Positions 19,887-27,994 of a stretch of 37,635 bases of DNA are shown piece by piece. The DNA is from Acidimicrobiales bacterium (GTDB lineage: Bacteria; Actinomycetota; Acidimicrobiia; Acidimicrobiales; RAAP-2): the NCBI GenBank assembly GCA_030043315.1, contig JASHYA010000132.1:1-37635 (forward strand), read 5' to 3'. Position numbers and translations under genes: made by a program. Position 1 is the first letter of the stretch; every line of letters begins with the position of its first letter. Under the pieces are notes generated by a model. It ran no database searches and was not told where the DNA came from. It saw nothing but the letters and a program-made list of their open reading frames with translations.

Positions 19887-19920
19887 CCGGGTCACGGGAC
19901 CACGTGGTCCCGTGACCCGG
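19887..19920. repeat. Perfect 34-bp palindrome (candidate terminator/attenuator hairpin)
   Basis: ccgggtcacgggaccac/gtggtcccgtgacccgg, exact 17-bp arms with no spacer; no following T-tract. Confidence 0.9.
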
Positions 19921-20020
19921 ACTAGCCGGGTCGGTTCCATCAGAGCGATCGAGTGATTGGTAGACGACGTTGAACGATGAACCCGGCGCGACGAGTGGTC
20001 ATGCAAAGAGGGCAGGTGAC

Positions 20021-20557
20021 ATGCCGCACCGTATGGAACGTCTTCATCGACGATTGGGTCGCCCTGTTCTTGTCGGGGCGGCTGTGGCCCTCTTCCTCGG
20101 GTTCGGTGGCGGCAGCGCCTGGGCATACTTCGCAGCTACCGCTGGCTCGGCAACGGGGGCAGGGCGAGTCGGACACGCGGAAAGTCTGATCGTCGTCGAC
20201 GCGACCGGGGCGCCGACCACGAAGCTGCAACCCGGCGGCACAGCCGGTCTCCTCTTGAAGTTGAAGAACCCAAATGACACGCCGGTCACGATCACGTCAA
20301 TCACCGAGGGTGCAGGACGCTTAGAGGTGGAATTGGGAGACCGGAGAGAAGGGGGGACCAACCGCTTCAAGAAGAACGACTGCACCCCGTCCAACGCTGG
20401 AGTCTCAGTCAACTCGGAGACCGGCCTCGACATCACGGTCGCACCTGGTTTCCACACCGTCTCTGTCACAGGTGCCGCGCACATGGCGACATCGTCCTCT
20501 GACGCTTGCCAGGGGGCGGTCTTCCACTTGTCGGTCAGGGTCACGGTGAAGTCGTGA
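20021..20557 (+). CDS. Secreted protein with SipW-type-like signal peptide, paralogue-like to 19292-19825
   Basis: GRPVLVGAAVALFLGFGGGSAWAYFAATAGSATGAGRVGHAES then a beta-sandwich-like domain (LQPGGTAGLLLKLKNPNDTPVTITSI); ATG 20021 in frame of ORF 19970..20557. Confidence 0.75.
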   Translation: MPHRMERLHRRLGRPVLVGAAVALFLGFGGGSAWAYFAATAGSATGAGRVGHAESLIVVDATGAPTTKLQPGGTAGLLLKLKNPNDTPVTITSITEGAGRLEVELGDRREGGTNRFKKNDCTPSNAGVSVNSETGLDITVAPGFHTVSVTGAAHMATSSSDACQGAVFHLSVRVTVKS

Positions 20558-22305
20558 GCCGGGACCTCCACCGCCCGTTCAGGGTGCGTCTCCTGGGTGT
20601 CATGGGATGGGAGACGTTGTTCGTAGGTGCCTTCCTCGTCGCGTGCGTTGGCGTCGCGGGCGCCTATTTCGCGGTGAGGCCTGTGTACGCCGACTCCACT
20701 CCCGCGGTGGCGCAAGCCGCTAGGTTGTCACCCCCAACGACAATCCAAGCGACCGAAGGGTCCGCGGGATCGATCGACGTCACGTGGGACCCTCCTTCGA
20801 CACAGGTAGCCGGAGCCACCTACGAGGTGTTCGCCGGATCATCCATGACGCCAGTTCCGGGGTGCACATCCTTGAGCGCCCCTCCCTGTCAGGCGACCGG
20901 TCTCGCCGGCAAGACGTCGATCTTCAGCGTGGAGGCGGTGCTCCACACATGGCATTCCGCCCCCGCCAGCACTGGTTCTCCGTCTAGTCCGACGGTAACG
21001 ACGACCCCACCCTCGAAAGTGACCTCCAAGCCGTCGAAGGCGTCGAGCCCAACCGCGCCGTCGACGACGACCACGCGATCGACCCCACCCACGCGGTCGA
21101 CGACGACAACCACGCCGTCGACGGTGATGACGACTCCGCCTTCGAAAGTCACCTCCAAGCCATCGAAGCCGGCGACCAAGCCATCGAAACCGGAAACCCG
21201 GCCATCGAGGCCGACCACGTCGTCGACGACGACCACGCCGTCGAAGAGTTCGGCACCATCCACTGTCACCCCGGCAACCACGGAGTTCGCCCTTGAGATC
21301 GGCGGGAACCGTTCCGCGACCGTCCCTTCGGGGCAGACGGCGACGATCTCCGAGACAGGGCTCCCGTCTGGAGCGGCGGGAACCGTCGTGGTCACCTCGT
21401 CCAGGCCGAAGACGAGGCTATGCACGATCCAGCTGCCGAAGACGAGTTGCGCCACGATCTCAACACTTCCTCCGGGCACCTTCAGCGGCATCACCGGCAC
21501 CTTCGTCGATACGACAGGGGGCTATTCGGGCTCCGTTTCCTCTGACGTCCTCTCTGTCACGGTGACCGAGGCACCTACGTTCACGAGCGGTTCGTCGATC
21601 GACTTCACCGCGGGGACCCCAGGCTCTTCCACCGTCGCCACTTCGGGCTACCCGAGCCCCACGACGCTCACGGAGACCGGGGCCCTTCCCTCGTGGCTGA
21701 GTTTCTCGACACAGCACGACGGGACCGCGACCCTGGCAGGGACGCCCCCTCTCGGCACCAAGGAAAGCACCAGCTTCTCGGTCACTTCCTCGAACGGAAC
21801 CGCGCAGGACGCCACTGAAGTCATTACGGTCACCGTGACGACACCTGTGGTGGGCATTGCGTTCGTCGACCCGAGTGGAGGGACGGCCACCTGCGACGTC
21901 GCGGCCCCTGCTCAGGTGACCTGCGCCCTCGTGACAATCGGTTCAGGCGGGAGCTTCAGTGCAAAGGTTGAACTGGTGAACGCGGCCGGTCAGCCAGTCT
22001 CGGAGGCGAACGGGGCGGCAATATTGGTGACAGCAACCCTGGTGAAGTTGACGACAGCTTCGCTGACCCCGCCCTCTTCGACGATCACAGAAGGACAGAG
22101 CGCAACCAAGACAGCGTTCGTCCTGACTGAGGATGGTCCGACATCGAGCGGAATGGTCGTCCTCACCGTCACCGTGGGAGGAAGGACCTACACCATCGCC
22201 GCTACCGACGGTGCGGTGCGCACAACGACGAACGATCGACCGCACCACAAGGGTCGTGGGCACACGGGAGGCCACGGCGCGCCCCGCCGGCCGCCCGCCG
22301 GATGA
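20554..22305 (+). CDS. Large secreted modular surface protein (FN3-like, Ser/Thr/Pro/Lys-rich linker, Ig-like domains)
   Basis: GTG start overlaps previous stop (GTGA); N-terminal hydrophobic segment ending GAYFAVRPVYADS; FN3-like SIDVTWDPPSTQVAGATYEVF; linker TTPPSKVTSKPSK...; putative Ig ALPSWLSFSTQHDGTATLAGTPP; basic tail. Confidence 0.75.
   Translation: MSRDLHRPFRVRLLGVMGWETLFVGAFLVACVGVAGAYFAVRPVYADSTPAVAQAARLSPPTTIQATEGSAGSIDVTWDPPSTQVAGATYEVFAGSSMTPVPGCTSLSAPPCQATGLAGKTSIFSVEAVLHTWHSAPASTGSPSSPTVTTTPPSKVTSKPSKASSPTAPSTTTTRSTPPTRSTTTTTPSTVMTTPPSKVTSKPSKPATKPSKPETRPSRPTTSSTTTTPSKSSAPSTVTPATTEFALEIGGNRSATVPSGQTATISETGLPSGAAGTVVVTSSRPKTRLCTIQLPKTSCATISTLPPGTFSGITGTFVDTTGGYSGSVSSDVLSVTVTEAPTFTSGSSIDFTAGTPGSSTVATSGYPSPTTLTETGALPSWLSFSTQHDGTATLAGTPPLGTKESTSFSVTSSNGTAQDATEVITVTVTTPVVGIAFVDPSGGTATCDVAAPAQVTCALVTIGSGGSFSAKVELVNAAGQPVSEANGAAILVTATLVKLTTASLTPPSSTITEGQSATKTAFVLTEDGPTSSGMVVLTVTVGGRTYTIAATDGAVRTTTNDRPHHKGRGHTGGHGAPRRPPAG
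20997..21265 (+). repeat. Low-complexity Thr/Ser/Pro/Lys linker-coding repeats
   Basis: Encodes TTTPPSKVTSKPSK twice (near 21001 and 21128) within a Thr/Ser/Pro-rich stretch. Confidence 0.75.
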
Positions 22306-22405
22306 TCGCTGGGGACCCCGTCAAACGGCGGCTGAACCCGCGAGGTGCCACTCGGCGCCCTCAGAGAACCTGCGGACCGGCATGCTCCCCGTCTCTCCAC
22401 ATCCA

Positions 22406-23614
22406 TTACATGAAGTTGCGGGTGTGGAGAGCGGAAAGCTCGGCGGCCTCGGTGGTGGCGAAGCCGAGCCGGACGAGACGTCGACGGCGTCCGTCATCCA
22501 TTTCCTCTTGAAGCCTGGCGACCTGCGCCCAGCCGCGGCTGATGGCCTCCTGCGACCACTCGCCTGCCGCGAGGACGACGAGCGCATCGTGGACTGCGTC
22601 CGACAGGCCTGCCGTCCTGGCCAGTACGTCGTGGCGCCGCCGGACCGCCGCCGCCAGCCGATGGCGGAGCGCCGGATCGCTCCTCAGGTGCTCTCCGAGA
22701 TGTCCCATCGCGAACGCCACGTGCCGCGCCTCGTCTTGGAGCGAGAGCTGGGCGATGCGTGCAGTCACGTGATCAGGGGCGTGGCGCTCGAGGAAGGACA
22801 GGAGCGAGAGGAACGTCCCTTCGCCGAGGACCGAGAGCAGGAAGGCGGCGACGGGCCACTCCGGTTCGTCGAGCAGCGTCTGCAGCGACGCACGCCCGCC
22901 GGCTCCCGAAACGCCAAGCTGCCGCCCGCAGAGACGGGCCCGCCGGGTGAACACCTCCACGTGGCGGGCTTCGTCGGCGAGCTGGGTGGCGAGGAACTGC
23001 ACCACCTCTCGGAAGTGCGGGTGGACCCGCCCGACGAAGCGGGCCGGTACGGCGAGCGCGGCCTGTTCGTTCTCGACGAGGTAGGTCATGACCTGGACGA
23101 CCGCATCTTCGACTTCGTCGGGAAGGTGTGGCGGGGTCCAGTCGACCGCGGTGGCGGGATCCCACTGTCCAGCGGCCGCCTGTGCGTACAACTTGGGGGC
23201 GAGCTCGGTCCAGACCTCCTCGCGCCGGTCGAGGTCCGCACCGACGAGGGGAGGGGCGCCCTGCTCGATCACCGCCCCACGCGCGGCCAGACTCCACGTC
23301 GCAGGTGCTCGCTCGGCGACCCGGTCCGGTGTGCCCGCCCGCTCCGCTCCGACCAACCGTCGATCTCCGGCGTCCCCCCGGACGACCAGGCTCCCCTCGA
23401 CGCGGTGGCCGCGCCGTCTGGCCCAGGCGCCGAGATGGACGGCCAGGTGGGGATCGCCGCCGACCACGCGGAGGGTGCTGCCGGGTGACAGCCCTGCCAG
23501 CGCGTGGTCGAGGAGCAAATGACCACCGCCATCGAGCCCGAGCGGCCCGAGATCGAGCTCTGGCACACGATCGGCCCCTGCCCCGACCTCGGGCAACTCA
23601 GGGCCGGTAGCCAT
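22406..23614 (-). CDS. TusA-like domain fused to ferritin-like diiron domain
   Basis: N-term LDLGPLGLDGGGHLLLDHALAGLSPGSTLRVVGGDPHLAVHLGAWARRRGHRV (TusA-like, Cys-Pro motif absent); C-term two E...DEARH pairs (NEQ..ADEARHVEVF; GEGTFL..QDEARHVAF). Confidence 0.7.
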   Translation of the reverse strand: MATGPELPEVGAGADRVPELDLGPLGLDGGGHLLLDHALAGLSPGSTLRVVGGDPHLAVHLGAWARRRGHRVEGSLVVRGDAGDRRLVGAERAGTPDRVAERAPATWSLAARGAVIEQGAPPLVGADLDRREEVWTELAPKLYAQAAAGQWDPATAVDWTPPHLPDEVEDAVVQVMTYLVENEQAALAVPARFVGRVHPHFREVVQFLATQLADEARHVEVFTRRARLCGRQLGVSGAGGRASLQTLLDEPEWPVAAFLLSVLGEGTFLSLLSFLERHAPDHVTARIAQLSLQDEARHVAFAMGHLGEHLRSDPALRHRLAAAVRRRHDVLARTAGLSDAVHDALVVLAAGEWSQEAISRGWAQVARLQEEMDDGRRRRLVRLGFATTEAAELSALHTRNFM

Positions 23615-24419
23615 CGGCGGTGATCGCCCCCTTGGGGTCGTAGAAGCCGACCCGGTCAACGGCCGCCTCGAGCGCGGCGTAGCCGGTCACGCGTCCGGGC
23701 AACCAGCGCGTGAGTCCCTCGAGGTCCATGAGCGGTCGCGCGGCGGGATCGGCGTAGTCCATGGCGAGCAGGAGCGCCACGAACCGATCGACCAACGGGT
23801 GGTCACCCGCCACCGACATGTTGCAGTGGTCGAACGGGGACGTCTGGGCGATCACGCGGGTGCCGCCTGCCGGAAGCGTGCCCTCCTGGCTGAAGAGGAG
23901 GTGGTTGGCGTCGAGCATGCAGGCGGCGTCGACGTCGCCTGCCGCCAGCGCACGGGCGGCGTCCCGCTCGCCGCCCACGTGGTCCCCGTGTAGACCGACC
24001 CCAACTTCGAAGCGCCGGACCTCCACGTCGACCCCTTCGAGGAGCCCGAGCGGCAGCAGCGTGCCCTGGGGTGAGTCGACGGCGCCGGTGGCGACGGTGG
24101 CCCCGGCGAGGTCAGCGGGCTGCTCGATCGTCGAAGTGGCTCGCACGACGAGCACCGACGTGAGGTCCCGGTCGGTGTCGCGCATGGCAACCGCGCGCGC
24201 TCCGGGCACCATGCGGCGGGTGCGGATCCATGCCAGCGGAGAGTTCCAGGCGGCGTCGATGCGCCCAGCCACCAGGTCCTCCACTTGGCGCTCGTAGTGG
24301 GAGTACAGGACGTAATCGAAGTCGAGGCCCTCGTCGGCAAACCAGTGGCGGAACCCGTCCCAGATGGTGACCACCTTGGGGTCATAGGCCACCGCCCCCA
24401 TGAGCAGCGGCGGGCTCAC
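23598..24419 (-). CDS. PhnD/SsuA-like substrate-binding-fold protein without obvious export signal
   Basis: MGAVAYDPKVVTIWDGFRHWFADEGLDFDYVLYSHYERQVEDLVAGRIDAAWNSPLAWI...LAGATVATGAVDSPQGTLLPL; starts directly in the mature fold. Confidence 0.75.
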   Translation of the reverse strand: MSPPLLMGAVAYDPKVVTIWDGFRHWFADEGLDFDYVLYSHYERQVEDLVAGRIDAAWNSPLAWIRTRRMVPGARAVAMRDTDRDLTSVLVVRATSTIEQPADLAGATVATGAVDSPQGTLLPLGLLEGVDVEVRRFEVGVGLHGDHVGGERDAARALAAGDVDAACMLDANHLLFSQEGTLPAGGTRVIAQTSPFDHCNMSVAGDHPLVDRFVALLLAMDYADPAARPLMDLEGLTRWLPGRVTGYAALEAAVDRVGFYDPKGAITADGYRP

Positions 24420-25531
24420 AGGAGGGCCATCCCGTTGATCGCCCGGCCGACGAAGTCGAGCAGGGCGTCGGTCGTGGGCGCCATGACGCGGGCGGCCCTA
24501 GCGTCGCGGAACCGGCGCTCGATGCCGAGCTCCTTGCGGAACGCCGAACCGCCGCAGAGCTTCATCGCCAGCTCGGTGACCGTGATTGCCGTCTCGCCTG
24601 CGGCCGCTTTGACCTCGAGCGCGCGAAGCGGCGCCTCCGGACGTCCGGCGGCGATGGCTGCCACCGCCTCGCCCACCAGTGCCGCCACCTGGTCGGTGGC
24701 GATCCGCATGCGAGCGTGGTCGGCCCGGGCCATCGGCTGGTCCACCAGCCGCTCGCCGAGGTGCTCGAGGCGCGTGGCCGTGAGGTGCGAGCCGGTCTCG
24801 GTCGTCACCGCGTCCATGAGGCCGACGCCGAGGGCGCCGCTCAGGACGAGGAACCACGGCAGCACCATCTGCAGGGCGAGGTCAAGGCCGGCGCCGTCGG
24901 CGCCGAGGGCGGCGTCCTCGGGCACGACGACTCCGGTGGCCTCGACCGGTGAGGAGCGGTTGCCGCGCAGTCCGAGCCCGTCGAAGCGCCCGGGTGGCGA
25001 AAGACCCGGTGCGTCCGAGGGCACGAGCCATAGCGACATGGGCCCTTCGCCGGCGACGGGACGGCTCGACCACACGTAACTGTCGGCCTCGCCCGCGGCG
25101 GTGATCCAGCTCTTCTTGGCGTCGAGGCGGATGCGGCCGTCGGTCCGGGTGGCCGTCGACAGCGGGGCCCAGAATTGGCTGCGAGACCCCTCCTCGGAGA
25201 AGGCCAAGGTCGTCAGGTGCTGACCGCTGCCGATCGCTTCGCGTACCGTCTCGTCGCCGTAGCCATCGAGGAGGGCGGCGGCGGCGTAGTGCATGAGCAC
25301 CACCATGGCCGTGGATCCGCACGCTTCCGCCAGCCGTCGGACGACGTCGACGGCGTCGGCGAGGCTGCCTCCGCCGCCCAAGGGCTCGGCGATGGTGAGG
25401 CCGAGGATGCCGGCCTCACCCAGCGCGTCGATGCCCCGGCGCGGGAAGGTGCCGTCGGCGTCGACCGAGGGGGCGTCCGGGCGGACGATGTCGTTGATGA
25501 CGCGCTCGAGCGCGTCGAGGTGGTTCGGCAT
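24416..25531 (-). CDS. Acyl-CoA dehydrogenase-like flavoprotein
   Basis: LGEAGILGLTIAEPLGGGGSLADAVDVVRRLAEACGSTAMVVLMHY; TLAFSEEGSRSQFWAPLSTA; KLCGGSAFRKELGIERRFRDARAARVMAPTTDALLDFVG; 4-bp overlap with the next gene. Confidence 0.88.
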   Translation of the reverse strand: MPNHLDALERVINDIVRPDAPSVDADGTFPRRGIDALGEAGILGLTIAEPLGGGGSLADAVDVVRRLAEACGSTAMVVLMHYAAAALLDGYGDETVREAIGSGQHLTTLAFSEEGSRSQFWAPLSTATRTDGRIRLDAKKSWITAAGEADSYVWSSRPVAGEGPMSLWLVPSDAPGLSPPGRFDGLGLRGNRSSPVEATGVVVPEDAALGADGAGLDLALQMVLPWFLVLSGALGVGLMDAVTTETGSHLTATRLEHLGERLVDQPMARADHARMRIATDQVAALVGEAVAAIAAGRPEAPLRALEVKAAAGETAITVTELAMKLCGGSAFRKELGIERRFRDARAARVMAPTTDALLDFVGRAINGMALL

Positions 25532-25727
25532 GTGGCATTCCTTCGTGAGGGTGAGCTGGTCAGTGGGAGGTGCACCCGGTGCGAACGGCCAGTCGGCCCG
25601 ACGGTCGGGCGGGCCGCGCACGGGCGTGCCGAAGTCCGGTGGCGCACGACGCGCCGCGGGCTATCGGTCTCGTTCAGGTGCAGGCTGAGAGGCGAGAGCC
25701 ACCCGACCGGGCGACCGAATCGCGCGC

Positions 25728-25745
25728 TCAGCGACGTAGGCGCAT
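25728..25745 (-). promoter_or_regulatory. Candidate leader mini-ORF MRLRR* with strong Shine-Dalgarno
   Basis: Reverse strand GGAAGGAGGACCGC-ATGCGCCTACGTCGCTGA, ~200 nt upstream of the ACAD-like gene. Confidence 0.4.
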
Positions 25746-25774
25746 GCGGTCCTCCTTCCGGTCGACTCGGACGG

Positions 25775-25803
25775 ACTTTAAGCTGCCACCTCGCGAGCGG
25801 CAA
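25775..25803 (-). promoter_or_regulatory. Candidate sigma70-type promoter for the ACAD/PhnD/TusA-ferritin operon
   Basis: Reverse strand TTGCCG -17 nt- TAAAGT, ending ~30 nt upstream of the mini-ORF. Confidence 0.4.
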
Positions 25804-25995
25804 CTTCTGCTCGATCACCCGCGATCGGGCGATCGACGCAGGTCGTCGTCGCGACCTCGAGCATCGGCCGGGGGGCCGACGTCGGGGTGGTCGGTAGGAA
25901 GCCACGGCTAGGGATAGGAGATCTGGAGCCGAGCGCGGCCCGCGCTGCTCGTGCCCCCGGCGGCGGCTACCGTGCCGGCGCGTAAAGGAGGACCT

Positions 25996-27075
25996 GTGCC
26001 CCTCTTTCTCGTCAGGCTGCTGAACCTTCGACCTCGGCGGCACGCGCTGTTGCTGATCGGCGCGGCGGTCGTCGTCGTCGTCGTGGGAGGGGAGGTCTTC
26101 GCCGCCACTCAGCACATACCCGTGACGAGGGGGTGGTACTGGGCGATCACGACGGCGACGACCGTTGGCTACGGGGACGTGATCCCCAAGAACGCGTCAG
26201 GCCGGTTCGTCGCGTCCGTCGTGATGTTGACGTCGATCCCGTTGCTCGCAGGCGCGTTCGCCGCAGTCACGGGCTCTGCTGTTGCGAGTGGAGTGAGGAG
26301 GCTGCTGGAGATGGGAACAAGATTCCCCGAGGGCTCGTACGTTCTGATCCTCGGCATGCACCCCGCGGTGCCCGTCGTGCTCGAGGAGCTGGGAGCCGCC
26401 GGCGAGGCGGTCATCGTGGTCGCGGACGTCGATCCGTCGAGCGTGCCGCACCACGTCCACTTGATCAGGGGAGATCCCACGTTCGAGGCTGTGCTCGCCC
26501 GCGCGCGTCCCGCAGGTGCGTCGAGGATCCTCATCTCGGCGGAGGACGACGGTGATGTCCTTGTGACCGCGGTGCTCGTGCGTCAGGAGGCACCCGGCGT
26601 CCCTGTCACCGCGCTTGTGAGCTCACGCCGTCTCATTCCGGCCCTGAAGGATCTCGGCGTCCTTCAGGTCCTGTCCCCAGACGACCTCACCGGGCATACC
26701 GTCGCAAAGGGGCTCGAGGCCCCCCACGCCGGCGAGCTGCTCATGCACCTCGTCCGAGGCGAGGAGCACCGACTGGTCGAGCGCAGGGTCGAAGCCGACG
26801 AGCCGACCCGACTGCTCAGCGCGTTACGCGGGGAGTTGCACGAGCTCGTACTCGGCGTGGTGCGGGGTTCCTTCGTGTCTCTCGGCGTTGCGGACGACCC
26901 GGAAGTCGGGCCGGGTGACCTCCTCTTGGTGGTGGAGCCGAACGGTCGTGGAGGAGGACGTCACGAACGGGGAAGCGATCACGGTGCCGACCGCGCGAGC
27001 GGCGCGCACGACCGGGTGGGGTCTTCCGACGACAGGGCGGGCGGCGCGGCCGGTGATCCGCGAGGGGACGGCTGA
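25996..27075 (+). CDS. Two-TM potassium channel with TrkA-N/RCK regulatory domains
   Basis: Pore filter TTATTVGYGDVIPKN; RCK-like domain; GTG start preceded by aaaggagga. Confidence 0.9.
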   Translation: MPLFLVRLLNLRPRRHALLLIGAAVVVVVVGGEVFAATQHIPVTRGWYWAITTATTVGYGDVIPKNASGRFVASVVMLTSIPLLAGAFAAVTGSAVASGVRRLLEMGTRFPEGSYVLILGMHPAVPVVLEELGAAGEAVIVVADVDPSSVPHHVHLIRGDPTFEAVLARARPAGASRILISAEDDGDVLVTAVLVRQEAPGVPVTALVSSRRLIPALKDLGVLQVLSPDDLTGHTVAKGLEAPHAGELLMHLVRGEEHRLVERRVEADEPTRLLSALRGELHELVLGVVRGSFVSLGVADDPEVGPGDLLLVVEPNGRGGGRHERGSDHGADRASGAHDRVGSSDDRAGGAAGDPRGDG

Positions 27076-27292
27076 CCGTACTGCGCTCGTGGCGCACGCC
27101 CGAGATCGTCCCCCTACCCCAGGACGGGGGCGGCGCCTCTTCCCAACGGTTCGTCGAGACAAGCGAAGTCCTGACGCAATGGGAATTGCAGTCTGCACCC
27201 TCGAATCCGGCTTCGGCGCGTGGCGCCGTTCTTAGGCACTTCTTCACGCGTTTTCAGCCTTCGTTCACCCGATCCCTATGGGTCTCTCATGT

Positions 27293-27357
27293 TGCGATGT
27301 GATTATGGATCGCATGAACGACCGGCATGCTTGTAACGTGACCGCAATATCTGTAAC
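27293..27357. promoter_or_regulatory. Candidate operator region upstream of phosphatase/ComA operon
   Basis: Inverted repeat TGCGAT-N10-ATCGCA (27293-27314) and direct repeat TGTAAC at 27332 and 27352 (20-bp period). Confidence 0.35.
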
Positions 27358-27380
27358 CTTGTGGTCATGAGGATTCGGTC

Positions 27381-27980
27381 ATGACCCTGGGGAATGACCT
27401 TGCGGAGGACCGCGGCGTCTGGCTCGTTCGTCACGGAGAGAGCACGTGGAACGCGAGGGGACTCGTGCAGGGCCAGATGGACCCGGGCCTGAGCCGTGCC
27501 GGGCGCCAGGAGGCGGCCGAGTGCGCCCGGACCCTCGCCGCAGAGTCGAGGCCCGAGGCCCTCTACTCGAGCGACCTACGACGCGCACTCGACTCGGCGG
27601 CACCGATCGCCGAGGCGCTCGGGCTCGAGGTCCGTGTCGACTCGGACCTGCGGGAACGGTCGCTGGGCGAAGCCGAGGGAACTCCATGGCCGATGCTCGG
27701 TGCCGAGCGCTCGGGGATCGCAGAAGGGCGGGTGGTCGCGCCGGACGCCGCCCCCTCGGACGGCGAGTCGGTGCGACAGCTCTACGAGAGGGTCGCGTCG
27801 TGCGCGGCGCGGATCCTGTCTGCACACCGCGGAGACGTCGTGCTCGTCTGCCACGGCGGGGTCGTGCGGGTCCTGTCCGCGTGGCTCGAGGGCGTCGGGC
27901 CCGACGAGATGGCGTGGCCCGACGTCCCGAACGGAGTCCCGATCCTTCGCAGGGTTCCCCGCGCAGTGAATTGCGCCTGA
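27381..27980 (+). CDS. Histidine phosphatase family protein
   Basis: VWLVRHGESTWNARGLVQGQMDPGLSRAGRQEA; LYSSDLRRALDSA; VLVCHGGVVRVL. Confidence 0.93.
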   Translation: MTLGNDLAEDRGVWLVRHGESTWNARGLVQGQMDPGLSRAGRQEAAECARTLAAESRPEALYSSDLRRALDSAAPIAEALGLEVRVDSDLRERSLGEAEGTPWPMLGAERSGIAEGRVVAPDAAPSDGESVRQLYERVASCAARILSAHRGDVVLVCHGGVVRVLSAWLEGVGPDEMAWPDVPNGVPILRRVPRAVNCA

Positions 27981-27994
27981 GTCAAGGAGGACAG

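Noticed and set aside
22133-23488. 451-aa forward ORF
   Set aside because: Mostly antisense to the TusA-ferritin gene and no recognisable domain; shadow ORF.
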